55,021 bases of DNA from Deltaproteobacteria bacterium (GCA_015494395.1 WGBG01000153.1:1-55021); one strand, 5' to 3'; numbered from the stretch's first letter, positions 43,128 through 51,736 are shown. Program-made: numbers and translations. Notes: generated by a model not told the origin, from the letters alone.

Positions 43128-43949
43128 TTATGATGAATACCATGAGGCTGGTGCTGTCTGATCACGCAGCATTAAAACCTCCAGATTCCACCCGCGTTTT
43201 TCAGCAATGTCCTGCATAAATTTTGTGAGAGCCGGTATTACAGGCCATTCAGTTGCAAAGTGCCCGGCATCTATCACCGCAAGCCCCAACATTTCAGCCT
43301 CCCTGAAAATGTTGTGTTTTATCTCGGCTGTTAGAAACAGGTCAGCCCCGCATTTCAGAAACTCAGGCCACAGGCTTGAGCCTGACCCACCACATACAGC
43401 GATCTTTCGTATAGTCATATCCGGATCACCGGCTGCAGATACTCCCGGAACATCAAGCCCCTTGATTATCCTGTCTATTACCTCTTTTAATTTGAGCGGT
43501 TCAGGAAGTATTCCTGTTCGACCAAGGCCTGTGGACGTCTCTGTTTTGTCTGAAGATGGTACAAGTGGGGTTACTTCCTTCAGGTTTAACAGGGAAACGA
43601 GTTCATCACTGACTCCATCAAGTGCTGAATCAAGGTTGGTGTGAGCAGATGCAAGGGCAATGTCTTTTTTGATTAGCCGTGCTATCAGTGCTGGGATGGG
43701 GGTTGAAAGATCGAGTTTTTTAATGGGAGAGAAGATCAGAGGGTGGTGCGTAAGGATCATGTTTGCATTTTGTTCAATAGCATAATCCACAAGGGGAATG
43801 GTTACGTCCAGTGCAGTTACAAGCCTTTTGACCCGTGCTAGCGGATCACCCACCTGTATGCCTACGTTATCCCATTCCTCGGCAAGGGAGGCTGGCGCCC
43901 ATTCTTCAAGCGCCTTCCATATGTCTGATACACTGGGACACTGTTTCAT
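43128..43949 (-). CDS. Nif3-like dinuclear metal centre protein
   Basis: A 273-residue protein of the Nif3/YbgI (YqfO) family, often mislabelled GTP cyclohydrolase I type 2. The metal site shows in ILTHHPLIF (HH near residue 67), SAHTNLD and the late DAGHFATEW. The central insertion present in longer relatives is absent. The true reaction is unknown; some members act with iron or nucleotide chemistry. It pairs with the zinc-ribbon gene. Confidence 0.9.
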   Translation of the reverse strand: MKQCPSVSDIWKALEEWAPASLAEEWDNVGIQVGDPLARVKRLVTALDVTIPLVDYAIEQNANMILTHHPLIFSPIKKLDLSTPIPALIARLIKKDIALASAHTNLDSALDGVSDELVSLLNLKEVTPLVPSSDKTETSTGLGRTGILPEPLKLKEVIDRIIKGLDVPGVSAAGDPDMTIRKIAVCGGSGSSLWPEFLKCGADLFLTAEIKHNIFREAEMLGLAVIDAGHFATEWPVIPALTKFMQDIAEKRGWNLEVLMLRDQTAPASWYSS

Positions 43950-43972
43950 GTCTGGACGGCTTCACGATAAAA

Positions 43973-44005
43973 AAAGGTGCAGCACTCTTTTATGGCTGCA
44001 CCTTT
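43973..44005 (-). terminator. Rho-independent terminator downstream of the tRNA gene
   Basis: On the minus strand AAAGGTGCAG and CTGCACCTTT form a 10-bp stem around a 13-base loop, followed at once by a run of Ts (TTTTTTT). It ends the tRNA transcript and separates it from the Nif3-like gene. Confidence 0.85.
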
Positions 44006-44175
44006 ACGTAAGATGAATCGTGCATCTGCACGTATATAACTAATTGCAAAGGGATAAAATGATTATCCTCTGTATTCATCGCCTGATACCCTGACCTTGT
44101 ACCTATATGTATCTGCTGCTTGAGCTTGTTAACCCAAGGCAGTGTTATTGCGGTACAGATAACAAGTAAGAAAAT

Positions 44176-44249
44176 TGGGCCCACCAGGATTCGAACCTGG
44201 GACCAACCGGTTATGAGCCGGTGGCTCTGACCAACTGAGCTATGGGCCC
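44176..44249 (-). tRNA. tRNA with CAT anticodon, probably tRNA-Ile2
   Basis: A 74-base cloverleaf on the minus strand: acceptor GGGCCCA/TGGGCCC, D arm GCTC...GAGC, anticodon stem ACCGG/CCGGT with loop CTCATAA (anticodon CAT), T arm with GTTCGAATC. CCA is not encoded. The body resembles the minor isoleucine tRNA, whose C34 is changed to lysidine by TilS to read AUA, more than the elongator or initiator Met tRNAs. Confidence 0.93.
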
Positions 44250-44283
44250 TGAATATGTCAGCTCCTTAAAACAGGAACACCTT

Positions 44284-44311
44284 TATATAATGTCATGGTT
44301 TGAATTGTCAA
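44284..44311 (-). promoter_or_regulatory. Promoter of the tRNA gene
   Basis: On the minus strand a perfect TTGACA (44306-44311) is followed 16-18 bases later by TATATAAA (44282-44289), about 35-40 bases ahead of the tRNA 5' end. Confidence 0.7.
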
Positions 44312-44343
44312 GCCGAAAGAGGAGAAGTGGAGAATTTCTCTGT

Positions 44344-45036
44344 TCATGACCGTGAAGACGATAATAATCCAATAGAACCCCTGGCTACTTCTCCAACTGA
44401 AATTTTTTTTAAGTGGCCTTGTAAAAAGATCGCTACAGGGTCATCCTGGGTTGTCAGTTTTTCAAGAGCTGGAATATCTTCCTCTTCACCAAGGGCACCC
44501 AGTGCCCAGGCTGCAAGCCCCCTTGACTGGGTATCCTGGTCTGCAAGATAATCCCTGAGATATTTCCGGCTTTCTATCTCCTTCAAAATGGTAGGATCAG
44601 CATAGCCCAGGCGTCCAATGCCCCAGAGTGCCCCGCGCCTGAGCGGCGGATACTCAAGAAAATTCCCGTCTTCCCTGATGTATGAGAGCAGAATCCTTGC
44701 ATACTCTTCGTAAAGCCCGCGGTGGTTTACCATTGCTTCAGCCATGGTTTCAGGGGCTCCCCATCCGATGCCACCCGATTCATCGTTGAGACTCCAGATC
44801 AGGCGTCTCATAATGGTACGTGCATGTTCCATGTCATCTTCAGATGCCATGCGGCCTATGGTCTTTCCAAGGGCAGTTATGGCATTCCAGCGAATCCGGG
44901 GATTTTGCGAATAGATGGCAGAGATAAGGGGCGTTATTGCCTGCCGCGCAGGTATTTTGTCCAGCACGGCAAGCACAGTATCAGCGCCGTCCATGTCAAG
45001 CGCTTCAATTATCTGTCTTTTTAATCTACGGTTCAA
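44344..45036 (-). CDS. HEAT-repeat protein of the DVU0298 type
   Basis: A 230-residue all-helical protein. Repeats are seen at about residues 35-60 (RIRWNAITALGK), 120-150 (PPLRRGALWGIGRLGY) and 165-190 (QSRGLAAWALGALGEEEDIPALEKL). The strongly conserved WSLNDESGGIGWGAPE is the hallmark of a family found in sulfate reducers (DVU0298 in Desulfovibrio). Role unknown. The start is a TTG at 45036; an ATG 39 bases later would lose the first helix. Confidence 0.8.
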   Translation of the reverse strand: MNRRLKRQIIEALDMDGADTVLAVLDKIPARQAITPLISAIYSQNPRIRWNAITALGKTIGRMASEDDMEHARTIMRRLIWSLNDESGGIGWGAPETMAEAMVNHRGLYEEYARILLSYIREDGNFLEYPPLRRGALWGIGRLGYADPTILKEIESRKYLRDYLADQDTQSRGLAAWALGALGEEEDIPALEKLTTQDDPVAIFLQGHLKKISVGEVARGSIGLLSSSRS

Positions 45037-45054
45037 TCAGTTCACCAGCCTTGA

Positions 45055-45381
45055 TCAGTCAAGGGGCTCCATCTCTTTGCCGCAGCAGAGTGGAATGGCC
45101 TCGCCTGATTTGACGTTTTTATATTTGTTACATATAGCACAGTAATAGGTGCAGTCTTCTTCTGCCTTGTGTTCTGAATAGGTGGTCTGGCCGCCAGGAA
45201 TGCCTTCTATATGAAACCTGGCTACCTTGTCGTGACCCGGCACAAAATTGCCCATTGGCACAATTTTTTTGTTGTCGCCGTAGCAGTCCACAACAACCTT
45301 CCACATTACCTCAAGGTCTGCTGTCTCCTGCGGGTTTTCCGGGGTGAATTCAATTACGTTTCTGTCAACAAGTATCTTCAT
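45055..45381 (-). CDS. Desulforedoxin-like iron-binding protein
   Basis: A 108-residue protein of unknown name. The N-terminal 75 residues form a likely beta domain, including an N-terminal VDRNVIEFTPENPQ. The C-terminus has YYCAICNKYKNV followed by PLCCGKEM: C-x2-C and a vicinal C-C, the ligand pattern of desulforedoxin and of the N-terminal domain of desulfoferrodoxin. It probably binds one iron. It sits between the flavodiiron gene and the HEAT gene at the end of the oxygen-defence island, so an electron-transfer or iron role is likely. Confidence 0.7.
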   Translation of the reverse strand: MKILVDRNVIEFTPENPQETADLEVMWKVVVDCYGDNKKIVPMGNFVPGHDKVARFHIEGIPGGQTTYSEHKAEEDCTYYCAICNKYKNVKSGEAIPLCCGKEMEPLD

Positions 45382-45415
45382 TGTGTATCGTCCTTATTGG
45401 TTCAATTAATCCAGA

Positions 45416-46615
45416 TTACTGTTCTGCAAGAGCCTTCTTTACGGCCTTGCCTACACGCTTTCCAAGCTCAACACACTCTTTGAGGGTGTCGTGTTTGGGA
45501 ACGTATTTAACCTTTATACCTTCATCTATTATGTCAAACTTCATCTCTTCCATAGCCTTGTTCAGAAGCTTGACAGACTCACCACTCCAGCCAAAGGAAC
45601 CAAAGGCTGCGCCGACCTTGTTTGTTGGTCTGAGTCCTCTCATGTACATCAGGAAGCCGGCCATTCTCGGAAGAAGTCCATTGTTAAGGGTAGGACAGCC
45701 AAGCACAATAGCCTTTGCATCCAGGACTTCAGCCATGATCTCACTGCGGTGATTATGTTGCAGGTTCAGCAGTTTTACGCTTACTCCTTCTGCTTGAATT
45801 CCGTCAGCAACTGCATTTGCCATCATCTCTGTGCTGTGCCACATGGTATCGTAGATAACAAGTGCCTTGTTTGAGCCCTTGTGGTGGCTCCAGTCCGAAT
45901 ATGCCTGGAGAATCTTTCCTGGGTTTTTCCAGATAATACCGTGATCAGGGGCTATCATGTCAATATCAATGCCAAGCTCTTCAACCTGCTTCAGCAGTTT
46001 CCTTACAAGTGGAGAGTAAAGAGTCAGGATATTGGCATAGTACTTGGCAGCCTGGTACATGAGATCTGTCTCATTGACCTCATCGTCAAACCTTTCGCTT
46101 GTGGCAAAGTGCTGCCCAAAGGCATCACTTGATATGAGCAGTTTTTCCTCTGGAATGTAGGAAAACATGCTGTCCGGCCAGTGGAGCATCCTGGTCTCAA
46201 TAAAGGTTATTGAGTTCTTGCCTGTGGAAATTGTCTCCCCCGGCTCAACAACGTGATAAGGCCAGTCTTCCCTGTGAAAGTGATCAATCAGGTTCTTTTT
46301 GCCCATCTTGGAGCAGATAATCTTCTCGGGCTTTACTATTTCAACAATCTCAGGGAGGCTGCCGCTGTGGTCCATCTCAACATGGTTAACCACGATATAA
46401 TCTATCTTTTCAGGATCAATCAGTGTCCTGATCCGGTGCAGAAGATCACTCTTGTAGTTGTGTTTCACCGTGTCAAAGAGCACGTTTTTTTCATCAAGCA
46501 TCAGAAATGCATTGTATGTGGTGCCCTTGTATGTGGAATAGCCGTGGAAGTCACGAATATTCCAGTCCACTGCACCTACCCAGTAGATGTCTTTTTTAAT
46601 TTCAGTAACCTGCAT
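45416..46615 (-). CDS. roo: Flavodiiron protein (rubredoxin:oxygen oxidoreductase type)
   Basis: A 399-residue A-type flavoprotein that reduces O2 (or NO) to water (or N2O) with electrons from rubredoxin. The beta-lactamase-like domain binds the di-iron site (VNHVEMDHSGSLPE, then H and D ligands in MLHWPDSMFSYIP, DAFGQHFA and APDHGIIW), and the flavodoxin domain from about residue 250 binds FMN (VIYDTMWHSTEMMA). The rubredoxin gene just upstream is its likely donor. Length is normal. Confidence 0.94.
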   Translation of the reverse strand: MQVTEIKKDIYWVGAVDWNIRDFHGYSTYKGTTYNAFLMLDEKNVLFDTVKHNYKSDLLHRIRTLIDPEKIDYIVVNHVEMDHSGSLPEIVEIVKPEKIICSKMGKKNLIDHFHREDWPYHVVEPGETISTGKNSITFIETRMLHWPDSMFSYIPEEKLLISSDAFGQHFATSERFDDEVNETDLMYQAAKYYANILTLYSPLVRKLLKQVEELGIDIDMIAPDHGIIWKNPGKILQAYSDWSHHKGSNKALVIYDTMWHSTEMMANAVADGIQAEGVSVKLLNLQHNHRSEIMAEVLDAKAIVLGCPTLNNGLLPRMAGFLMYMRGLRPTNKVGAAFGSFGWSGESVKLLNKAMEEMKFDIIDEGIKVKYVPKHDTLKECVELGKRVGKAVKKALAEQ

Positions 46616-46645
46616 TCTCGTTCTCTCCTCGTGATGGTGTTACAT

Positions 46646-46804
46646 TTACTCTTTTTCAAACTGATCCTTGTCTGCGCCGCAGATTGGGCATTTCCAGTCG
46701 TCTGGAAGGTCGTCAAAACTTGTGCCGGCAGGAATGCCTGATGATGAATCACCGGCTTCAGGGTCGTAAATATATCCACATATTGAGCAGCGGTACTTGT
46801 CCAT
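46646..46804 (-). CDS. rub: Rubredoxin
   Basis: A 52-residue one-iron electron carrier with C6-x2-C9 and C39-x2-C42 and the family [10 protein letters not shown] and [13 protein letters not shown]. The ATG at 46804 gives the normal length and has AGGAG close upstream; the open frame reaches further back, but that part is not protein-like. It supplies the flavodiiron protein next to it, and possibly rubrerythrin and the superoxide reductase. Confidence 0.96.
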   Translation of the reverse strand: MDKYRCSICGYIYDPEAGDSSSGIPAGTSFDDLPDDWKCPICGADKDQFEKE

Positions 46805-46908
46805 AATATTTTCTCCTCTAAATCTGGTTAATGGGTAGCTGAAGGGTTTGGGTGCCAGGAGAAGAAATGTCTGTTCATGCCTGGCACTCTTGCAATTAAA
46901 GAGCATGT

Positions 46909-46930
46909 CCTGGATTGAGCAACTGTCGGA
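46909..46930 (+). repeat. Fragment of MITE family B between rubredoxin and ferritin
   Basis: CCTGGATTGAGC followed by TGTCGGA after three bases matches the left end of family B (20 of 22 positions). There is no second end before the ferritin gene, so it is a remnant. Confidence 0.55.
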
Positions 46931-46936
46931 CAGGTT

Positions 46937-47446
46937 TTATTTTTCCTGGGGCATGGGTATTGGAAGCTGGCGCTGTCCAAGTTCCTTGTCAACCATGAAA
47001 AGTCCCTGCTCTCCGGCAAGTTTAAGCCGGTTAACCACGCCGCTTGCCGATGCCTCTTCCTCAACCTGCTCACTTACAAACCACTGGAGAAATATCTGGG
47101 TTGCATGGTCCTTCTCCTCAATGGCAAGGTTCATAAGGTCATTTATAAGGCCTGTTACAAGCTGCTCGTGTTTGTATGCGTGCTCAAACACCGCCAGTGG
47201 GGAATCCCAGCTCTCCTGCGGTTTTTCAATGGTATCCAGAATGACCCTGCCGCCTGCCTCATTTACATAGTCATACATTTTCATTGCATGGACAATCTCT
47301 TCCTGTGTCTGGGCATACATCCACTTTGCACAGCCAGCAAGGTCAATGGACTCAAAGTAGGAGGCCATTGAAAGATAGAGATAAGATGAGTAGAGTTCAG
47401 CATTGATCTGTTTGTTAATGGCATTTTGCATTCTTTCGCTAAGCAT
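46937..47446 (-). CDS. ftn: Ferritin
   Basis: A 169-residue non-haem ferritin (FtnA type) that stores iron as a 24-mer. The ferroxidase ligands show in [26 protein letters not shown] (E-x2-H) and the later [20 protein letters not shown]. No haem-binding Met is evident. It starts 9 bases after the desulfoferrodoxin gene, so iron storage is co-expressed with superoxide removal, which limits Fenton chemistry. Confidence 0.94.
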   Translation of the reverse strand: MLSERMQNAINKQINAELYSSYLYLSMASYFESIDLAGCAKWMYAQTQEEIVHAMKMYDYVNEAGGRVILDTIEKPQESWDSPLAVFEHAYKHEQLVTGLINDLMNLAIEEKDHATQIFLQWFVSEQVEEEASASGVVNRLKLAGEQGLFMVDKELGQRQLPIPMPQEK

Positions 47447-47455
47447 TTTTCGTAA

Positions 47456-47830
47456 TTATCCTTTCCATACTCCGTGAAGGTTACAGTATTCCCTGGCAGT
47501 TACCGAGTCTGCATCAACGCAGAAGAATGCTTCCGGAGCATCCCCCGGGTTCAGAAACTGCCTGTATGCCCTGTCACCTGCTATAAGTTCAATCCACTCA
47601 ATATAGTGTTTGTCCTCCATTGGATGAGGCACACTTCCAACAGTTACCTTGTAACCGTTATCCACCTTTTCAATTACAGGCACATGTTTTTCCTTGGCGG
47701 CATCAACGCTGTTTTCAGCCATTAACTGCATTGGCTGGCCGCAGCAGACAAGACCGCCCTTGCCTGAATGAATCATTTCAACCATGTTGCCACAAAGATC
47801 GCACTTGTATATTTCCAGTCTCTTGGTCAT
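47456..47830 (-). CDS. dfx: Desulfoferrodoxin (superoxide reductase, two iron centres)
   Basis: A 124-residue class I superoxide reductase of the cytoplasm. Centre I ligands are C10, C13, C29 and C30; centre II has E47-K48-H49 (EKHVP), H69, H75, C116 and H119, all present. It reduces superoxide to peroxide without making O2, with rubredoxin as donor. Ferritin follows 9 bases on. Confidence 0.96.
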   Translation of the reverse strand: MTKRLEIYKCDLCGNMVEMIHSGKGGLVCCGQPMQLMAENSVDAAKEKHVPVIEKVDNGYKVTVGSVPHPMEDKHYIEWIELIAGDRAYRQFLNPGDAPEAFFCVDADSVTAREYCNLHGVWKG

Positions 47831-47844
47831 GTTTATCTCCTTTT

Positions 47845-47898
47845 GTAACTGTTCAGCGTGTTTAATGAAGGTTGGTAAATGGTCTTGTTTTTCCGTTC
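47845..47898 (+). repeat. Fragment of MITE family A between dfx and the Tat superoxide reductase
   Basis: The first 54 bases of family A (GTAACTGTTCAGCG through TTTTTCCGTTC) are intact and then the match stops. CTGAACAGGTAA a few bases later resembles the other end, so this may be an internally deleted element; no target duplication remains. Confidence 0.75.
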
Positions 47899-47920
47899 AC
47901 TGCCCTGAACAGGTAATTTA

Positions 47921-48370
47921 TCAGGCTACAGTGATGTTGACAGGGTCACTTTCCCACTCACCATGCAGATTGCACTTTGCCCGTGCCTTGAGTACGGCGT
48001 TTTCGGAAAGCTTGATACGAAATGTTGCGTAAGGCCCGCATACACCGCCTGTCTCAAATTCTGTTTCTGCCACATCGTAGTTATCCACCAGCAGTTCTAT
48101 GTTTTGGATCCAGTGGTTGAACTTCGATGGATGTTCAATCAGATAGCCAACCTTGATCTTCACATCAAACCATACATCCTTCTGTACCTTTGAGGGCGCC
48201 TCAATGGCTGGAACGTGCTTTTTTTCCAGTGTTGATGGATTGGCCCTGTTTTGAAGATGATGGATTATATCATCGTCATCTGCACTGGCTGTGGATGTCA
48301 AGACAGTCTGGGATGCAACTGCCAATGCCGAGCCTGCTGCGAGTCCCTTTAAGAACGTACGTCTTTTCAT
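47921..48370 (-). CDS. Tat-exported superoxide reductase (neelaredoxin type)
   Basis: A 149-residue one-centre superoxide reductase with a twin-arginine signal (KRRTFLKG at residues 2-9, hydrophobic stretch, ASA near residue 30). The iron site of neelaredoxin is complete: E49 and K51 beside H52 (KKHVP), H80, H86, C133 and H136 (KCNLHG). There is no desulforedoxin domain, so it needs an external donor in the periplasm. With the cytoplasmic dfx gene next to it, the cell would handle superoxide on both sides of the membrane. A pentaheme cytochrome gene lies immediately upstream. Confidence 0.9.
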   Translation of the reverse strand: MKRRTFLKGLAAGSALAVASQTVLTSTASADDDDIIHHLQNRANPSTLEKKHVPAIEAPSKVQKDVWFDVKIKVGYLIEHPSKFNHWIQNIELLVDNYDVAETEFETGGVCGPYATFRIKLSENAVLKARAKCNLHGEWESDPVNITVA

Positions 48371-48395
48371 GGCTAATTCCTTCCTCTGTTTATGT

Positions 48396-48420
48396 GCCGC
48401 CTGCCCGGAAGACAGGCGGC
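48396..48420. terminator. Strong hairpin between the pentaheme cytochrome and Tat-SOR genes
   Basis: GCCGCCTG and CAGGCGGC form a perfect 8-bp GC-rich stem with a 9-base loop. No T-run follows on either strand. It may partly terminate the cytochrome transcript or protect the mRNA of the downstream gene. Confidence 0.4.
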
Positions 48421-48474
48421 CTGTTTGTCCCTGAAAAGGCTTATGACCGGTTCAGGTTTAAAGTTTTATAGTTA

Positions 48475-49818
48475 CTATTTAATCTCAATCTCTACTTCAG
48501 CACTGTTAACCAGCAGCGGGGCATACTCACTTTCGGGAAGTTTGAAGAATTCCCCAACTGAGCTTGGAATCTGGCTGTAGTAGAGGTTAGCAGTAATCTT
48601 CATGGGGCCCTTGGCTGCGCCGTTGGGGATCTCCCATTTGTAATTTTCAATCTTGGTCTCTCTTGGCCCAATGCGGTAGTCCAGTTTGGTATTTTCGGCA
48701 GTGTACCACTGGCAGACCGTCATCCTTCCCTTGGGATCAAAGAAGGGCTTACGGAATATCCTTGCTCCGGCAGGTACATTTCCATCACGCTTCAGGCCCT
48801 TGAAATCCTTGATGTCCATGATTTCTCCGATTGCAAAGTATGCCATGGCGTCAGATGCGATGGTGTACTCCTCCATGGGGAAGCCCTTGGGAGTTACAGG
48901 GATGGGCCATTTGTGTCCATTTGCATCTGTTGCCCACACCTCGAGCCAGAGCATGCGCTCTTCTGCAGAGCCTGAAGGGATCATGTGTCCAACCTTGCCA
49001 TTAAAGACCTCTGCCCTGAGATTCAGAGAGTCACCGGCTGATACGCTCTTTTTGCTTGGATAAAGGGCTACATCAACGGCGCCTGCAAGTTTGCCAGGAA
49101 CATGAGAGCCGTGGAAGTTGTGGTGTGCAAGGTCCTCTCTCTGTTTGCCGCCGTAAGCTGCCTTGCCCGGGGCATGATACATGTGGCAGTCCTGACAGCG
49201 CACGCCCTCTTCCGCATATGGACCTGCTGTCCATTCGCGGTATGTGCTCTTTACCCACATTCCATATGGGCTCTGCTCGTCATGGCAGGTTGCACACAGT
49301 TCAGGGCTTTTTGTAAACTCTGAAAAGTTTGTCTTGTGAGCCGGTGATTTTGAGTCCTTCCTGGGGCCGTTCTTAACATTGTCAGGCTTGATGTTAAAGC
49401 TGAAGTTGAACGGTATCTTCTCAGAGGTGCCTGTAATGTTGTGACATATCTCACAGCTTACCCCCTCGTTTGCCCTGGTGCCTGCAGAGGGTTTCTTGGG
49501 AGGGATGTCACCTGAGAGAAACGCCAGAGGGCCGTGACAGGCAATGCATCCGGCCTTTACCCCTGCAACCTTTTCAAGCTTTTTTGAATGGGGCAGGGCA
49601 AGTTCAAAATATTCCACCTCGTCCCACTTGTGGGTAAATGAATGTGACATCATGCTCTGCTGCCACTCCTGGTATATCTCCTTGTGGCACATTCCGCAGT
49701 TGGACGGTTTTTTGAAATCCTCATATTTGAATTTACCCATCTCTGCTGCTGATGCAGTCGTTGCCACAAAGACTGATATGGCAATAACGATAAAAATGCT
49801 CCTTAACTTTCCCTTCAT
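48475..49818 (-). CDS. Exported pentaheme c-type cytochrome
   Basis: A 447-residue protein with a signal peptide (about 1-24) and five CxxCH haem sites at residues 41-45, 91-95, 122-126, 175-179 and 208-212, all in the first half. The pattern resembles the cytochrome c554/multihaem family. Residues from about 235 to the end have no haem site and look like a beta-rich domain (VGHMIPSG, MLWLEVWATDANG). Function is not known; its place just ahead of a periplasmic superoxide reductase and among ROS genes suggests electron delivery to an exported enzyme. Confidence 0.88.
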   Translation of the reverse strand: MKGKLRSIFIVIAISVFVATTASAAEMGKFKYEDFKKPSNCGMCHKEIYQEWQQSMMSHSFTHKWDEVEYFELALPHSKKLEKVAGVKAGCIACHGPLAFLSGDIPPKKPSAGTRANEGVSCEICHNITGTSEKIPFNFSFNIKPDNVKNGPRKDSKSPAHKTNFSEFTKSPELCATCHDEQSPYGMWVKSTYREWTAGPYAEEGVRCQDCHMYHAPGKAAYGGKQREDLAHHNFHGSHVPGKLAGAVDVALYPSKKSVSAGDSLNLRAEVFNGKVGHMIPSGSAEERMLWLEVWATDANGHKWPIPVTPKGFPMEEYTIASDAMAYFAIGEIMDIKDFKGLKRDGNVPAGARIFRKPFFDPKGRMTVCQWYTAENTKLDYRIGPRETKIENYKWEIPNGAAKGPMKITANLYYSQIPSSVGEFFKLPESEYAPLLVNSAEVEIEIK

Positions 49819-49851
49819 GATTATCTCCTTTAAATCAAAACTTCAGTTAGA

Positions 49852-49890
49852 GGCTGGCGACCTGCATCCCCCAGGAACAAGCCACCAGCC
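49852..49890 (-). terminator. Hairpin between the peroxiredoxin and cytochrome genes
   Basis: On the minus strand GGCTGGTGGC pairs with GTCGCCAGCC over 10 bp with two G-U pairs. No strong T-run follows, so read-through into the cytochrome gene is likely. Confidence 0.35.
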
Positions 49891-49904
49891 AGTTTAATAA
49901 TGGT

Positions 49905-50498
49905 CTATGACGCGTGTTTTGAGAGGTATTCTGCCACACCCTCAGCGGTGGGCTTCATTGCCTCTTCGCCTGGCTTCCAGTTTGCCGGGCATACCTCGCC
50001 ATGCTCTTCGTGGAACTGGAGTGCCTCAAGAATCCTCAGTGCTTCGTCAACGCTGCGTCCAAGAGGAAGGTCGTTGATGAGCGCATGACGTATAATGCCC
50101 TCCTTGTCAATGATAAAAAGACCTCTCAGGGATACACCCATATCTTCAAGCAAAACACCGTATGAGAGGGATATCTTTTTGTTCAGGTCTGCAACCAGCG
50201 GGAACTGAATGTTGCCAATGCCGCCTTTTTCAACAGGTGTCTGCTTCCAGGCAAAGTGGGTGAACTGTGAGTCAACGGATACGCCTATGACCTCGCAGTT
50301 TTTTGCCTTGAAGGAATCAAGTGCCTTGTTGAATGCCAGAATCTCTGATGGACATACAAAGGTGAAGTCCAGTGGGTAGAAGAACAGGCACACATACTTG
50401 CCCTTGTATGATGAAAGGCTCAGGTCCTGCATGGAGTTATCCGGCATAACCGCCTGAGCAGTGAAGTCTGGTGCCGGTTTAGTTACTAGGTTGCACAT
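49905..50498 (-). CDS. 2-Cys peroxiredoxin (AhpC/Prx1 type)
   Basis: A 197-residue thiol peroxidase that removes H2O2, including that made by the superoxide reductases. The peroxidatic cysteine is C49 in DFTFVCPSE and the resolving cysteine C170 in GEVCPANW; the catalytic Thr and Arg of the family are present. The ATG follows GGAGG. No dedicated AhpF is nearby. A family A MITE ends 33 bases before the start. Confidence 0.95.
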   Translation of the reverse strand: MCNLVTKPAPDFTAQAVMPDNSMQDLSLSSYKGKYVCLFFYPLDFTFVCPSEILAFNKALDSFKAKNCEVIGVSVDSQFTHFAWKQTPVEKGGIGNIQFPLVADLNKKISLSYGVLLEDMGVSLRGLFIIDKEGIIRHALINDLPLGRSVDEALRILEALQFHEEHGEVCPANWKPGEEAMKPTAEGVAEYLSKHAS

Positions 50499-50531
50499 TT
50501 TGATTACCTCCTTCTTTCTTTGTTTTTAAGG

Positions 50532-50756
50532 GTAACTGTTCAGCATACTTATTAATAAAAGTTGGTAAATAGTTTTGTTTTTCCGTTCCGGTGAACAATT
50601 TCTTGTTTTTCTAAGGCTTGCTACGCCAAAATCGCGAAATTCGCTCGTCCCTCGCTCAGACAGACGCGATTTTTTTGGCTTCGCTTCGCCAAGAAAAACT
50701 ACGAAATTGTTCAAAGTCACTCCAAAACAAGACCATTTACCACGCTGAATAGATAC
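50532..50756 (+). mobile_element. MITE family A, copy A4, between rbr and prx
   Basis: A 225-bp copy with ends GTAACTGTTCAGC and GCTGAATAGATAC. The duplication TTTTTAAG (50523-50530 and 50757-50764) flanks it, with one extra G at the left end. It separates the rubrerythrin gene from the peroxiredoxin gene. Confidence 0.92.
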
Positions 50757-50823
50757 TTTTTAAGTTTTATTATGTCTTGAAACTGTTGTTCAGTTTTATG
50801 GTTTTATGTTAAACAGGTGTTTG

Positions 50824-51399
50824 CTACCAGTTTTCGCCAAGGAGCTCAAAGTGCGCCTTTGGATGGTCACAAGCAGGACAGCGTTCAGGTGCCTCTGTGC
50901 CTTCATGGATGTAGCCGCAGTTGCGGCAGCGCCATTTCACCGGTTCATCCCGCTTAAACACCCGTCCTGCCCTGATATTCTCTGCCAGTGCACGATAGCG
51001 TGCCTCATGCTGTTTTTCCGCAACCGCTATTGCCTCAAAGATCACGGCTATCTCTTCAAATCCCTCTTCTCTGGCTATTTTGGCAAATGAGGGATACATC
51101 TCGGTATGCTCGTAATTTTCTCCTCCTGCCGAGGCCAGAAGATTCTCTTCAGTGGTGCCGATAGTGCCTGCGGGAAACGAACCTGTCACTTCTACCTCAC
51201 CACCTTCAAGAAGTTTGAAGAGACGCTTGGCATGTTCCTTTTCCTGGTCTGCTGTCTCCTGAAAGATGGCTGAGATCTGAACGTATCCCTCTTTCTTTGC
51301 CTTTGATGCAAAGTACGTGTAACGGTTACGGGCCTGAGATTCCCCGGCAAATGCAGAGAGAATGTTCTTCTCAGTACGGGTTCCTTTAATTGATTTCAT
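50824..51399 (-). CDS. rbr: Rubrerythrin
   Basis: A 191-residue peroxidase of anaerobes. The di-iron four-helix domain (about 1-145) has its ligands in [23 protein letters not shown] and AEKQHEARY, plus the extra Glu in [11 protein letters not shown] rubredoxin domain with CRNCGY and CPACDHP ends the chain. It reduces H2O2 to water using NADH-derived electrons through rubredoxin. A family B MITE ends 28 bases before the start codon. Confidence 0.96.
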   Translation of the reverse strand: MKSIKGTRTEKNILSAFAGESQARNRYTYFASKAKKEGYVQISAIFQETADQEKEHAKRLFKLLEGGEVEVTGSFPAGTIGTTEENLLASAGGENYEHTEMYPSFAKIAREEGFEEIAVIFEAIAVAEKQHEARYRALAENIRAGRVFKRDEPVKWRCRNCGYIHEGTEAPERCPACDHPKAHFELLGENW

Positions 51400-51427
51400 G
51401 TCAACCTCCTAATAAGGATAAATTTAA

Positions 51428-51635
51428 CTTAGATTGAGCGTTTCAAAATCTGGAAAATTATTTTTTCAATGAAATTAAAAGGAGTTATGTCGATTATAGC
51501 TTTCCAGTTTTGATACCCTTCGGGATTGCCGTATTTACTGCATCTCCTTTGTCAGAGTAATCCCCATATAGCCGACTATTATGGGAATTCCTCTTTCGCG
51601 GATCTGCAGCAAATCCGACAATCGCTCAATCTAGG
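51428..51635 (-). mobile_element. MITE family B, copy B4, upstream of rbr
   Basis: A 208-bp copy in the same orientation as B2, with ends CTTAGATTGAGCG and CGCTCAATCTAGG and a perfect 5-bp duplication TTTAA (51423-51427 and 51636-51640). Like B2 upstream of hsp20, it ends 28 bases before the start codon of the next gene. 51641-51736 holds nothing else I can identify. Confidence 0.95.
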
Positions 51636-51736
51636 TTTAAAATGGCTGGTCAATTCTTTTGTTAAGGTCAAAATATTCTATGGCTCACAGGGAGTTATGT
51701 GCCAGGCTCTATTTTATAAGCTGGTGGAATGTGCGT

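Noticed and set aside
43990-44184. 64-codon minus-strand frame between the Nif3-like gene and the tRNA
   Set aside because: It overlaps the tRNA and the terminator and has no homology signal.
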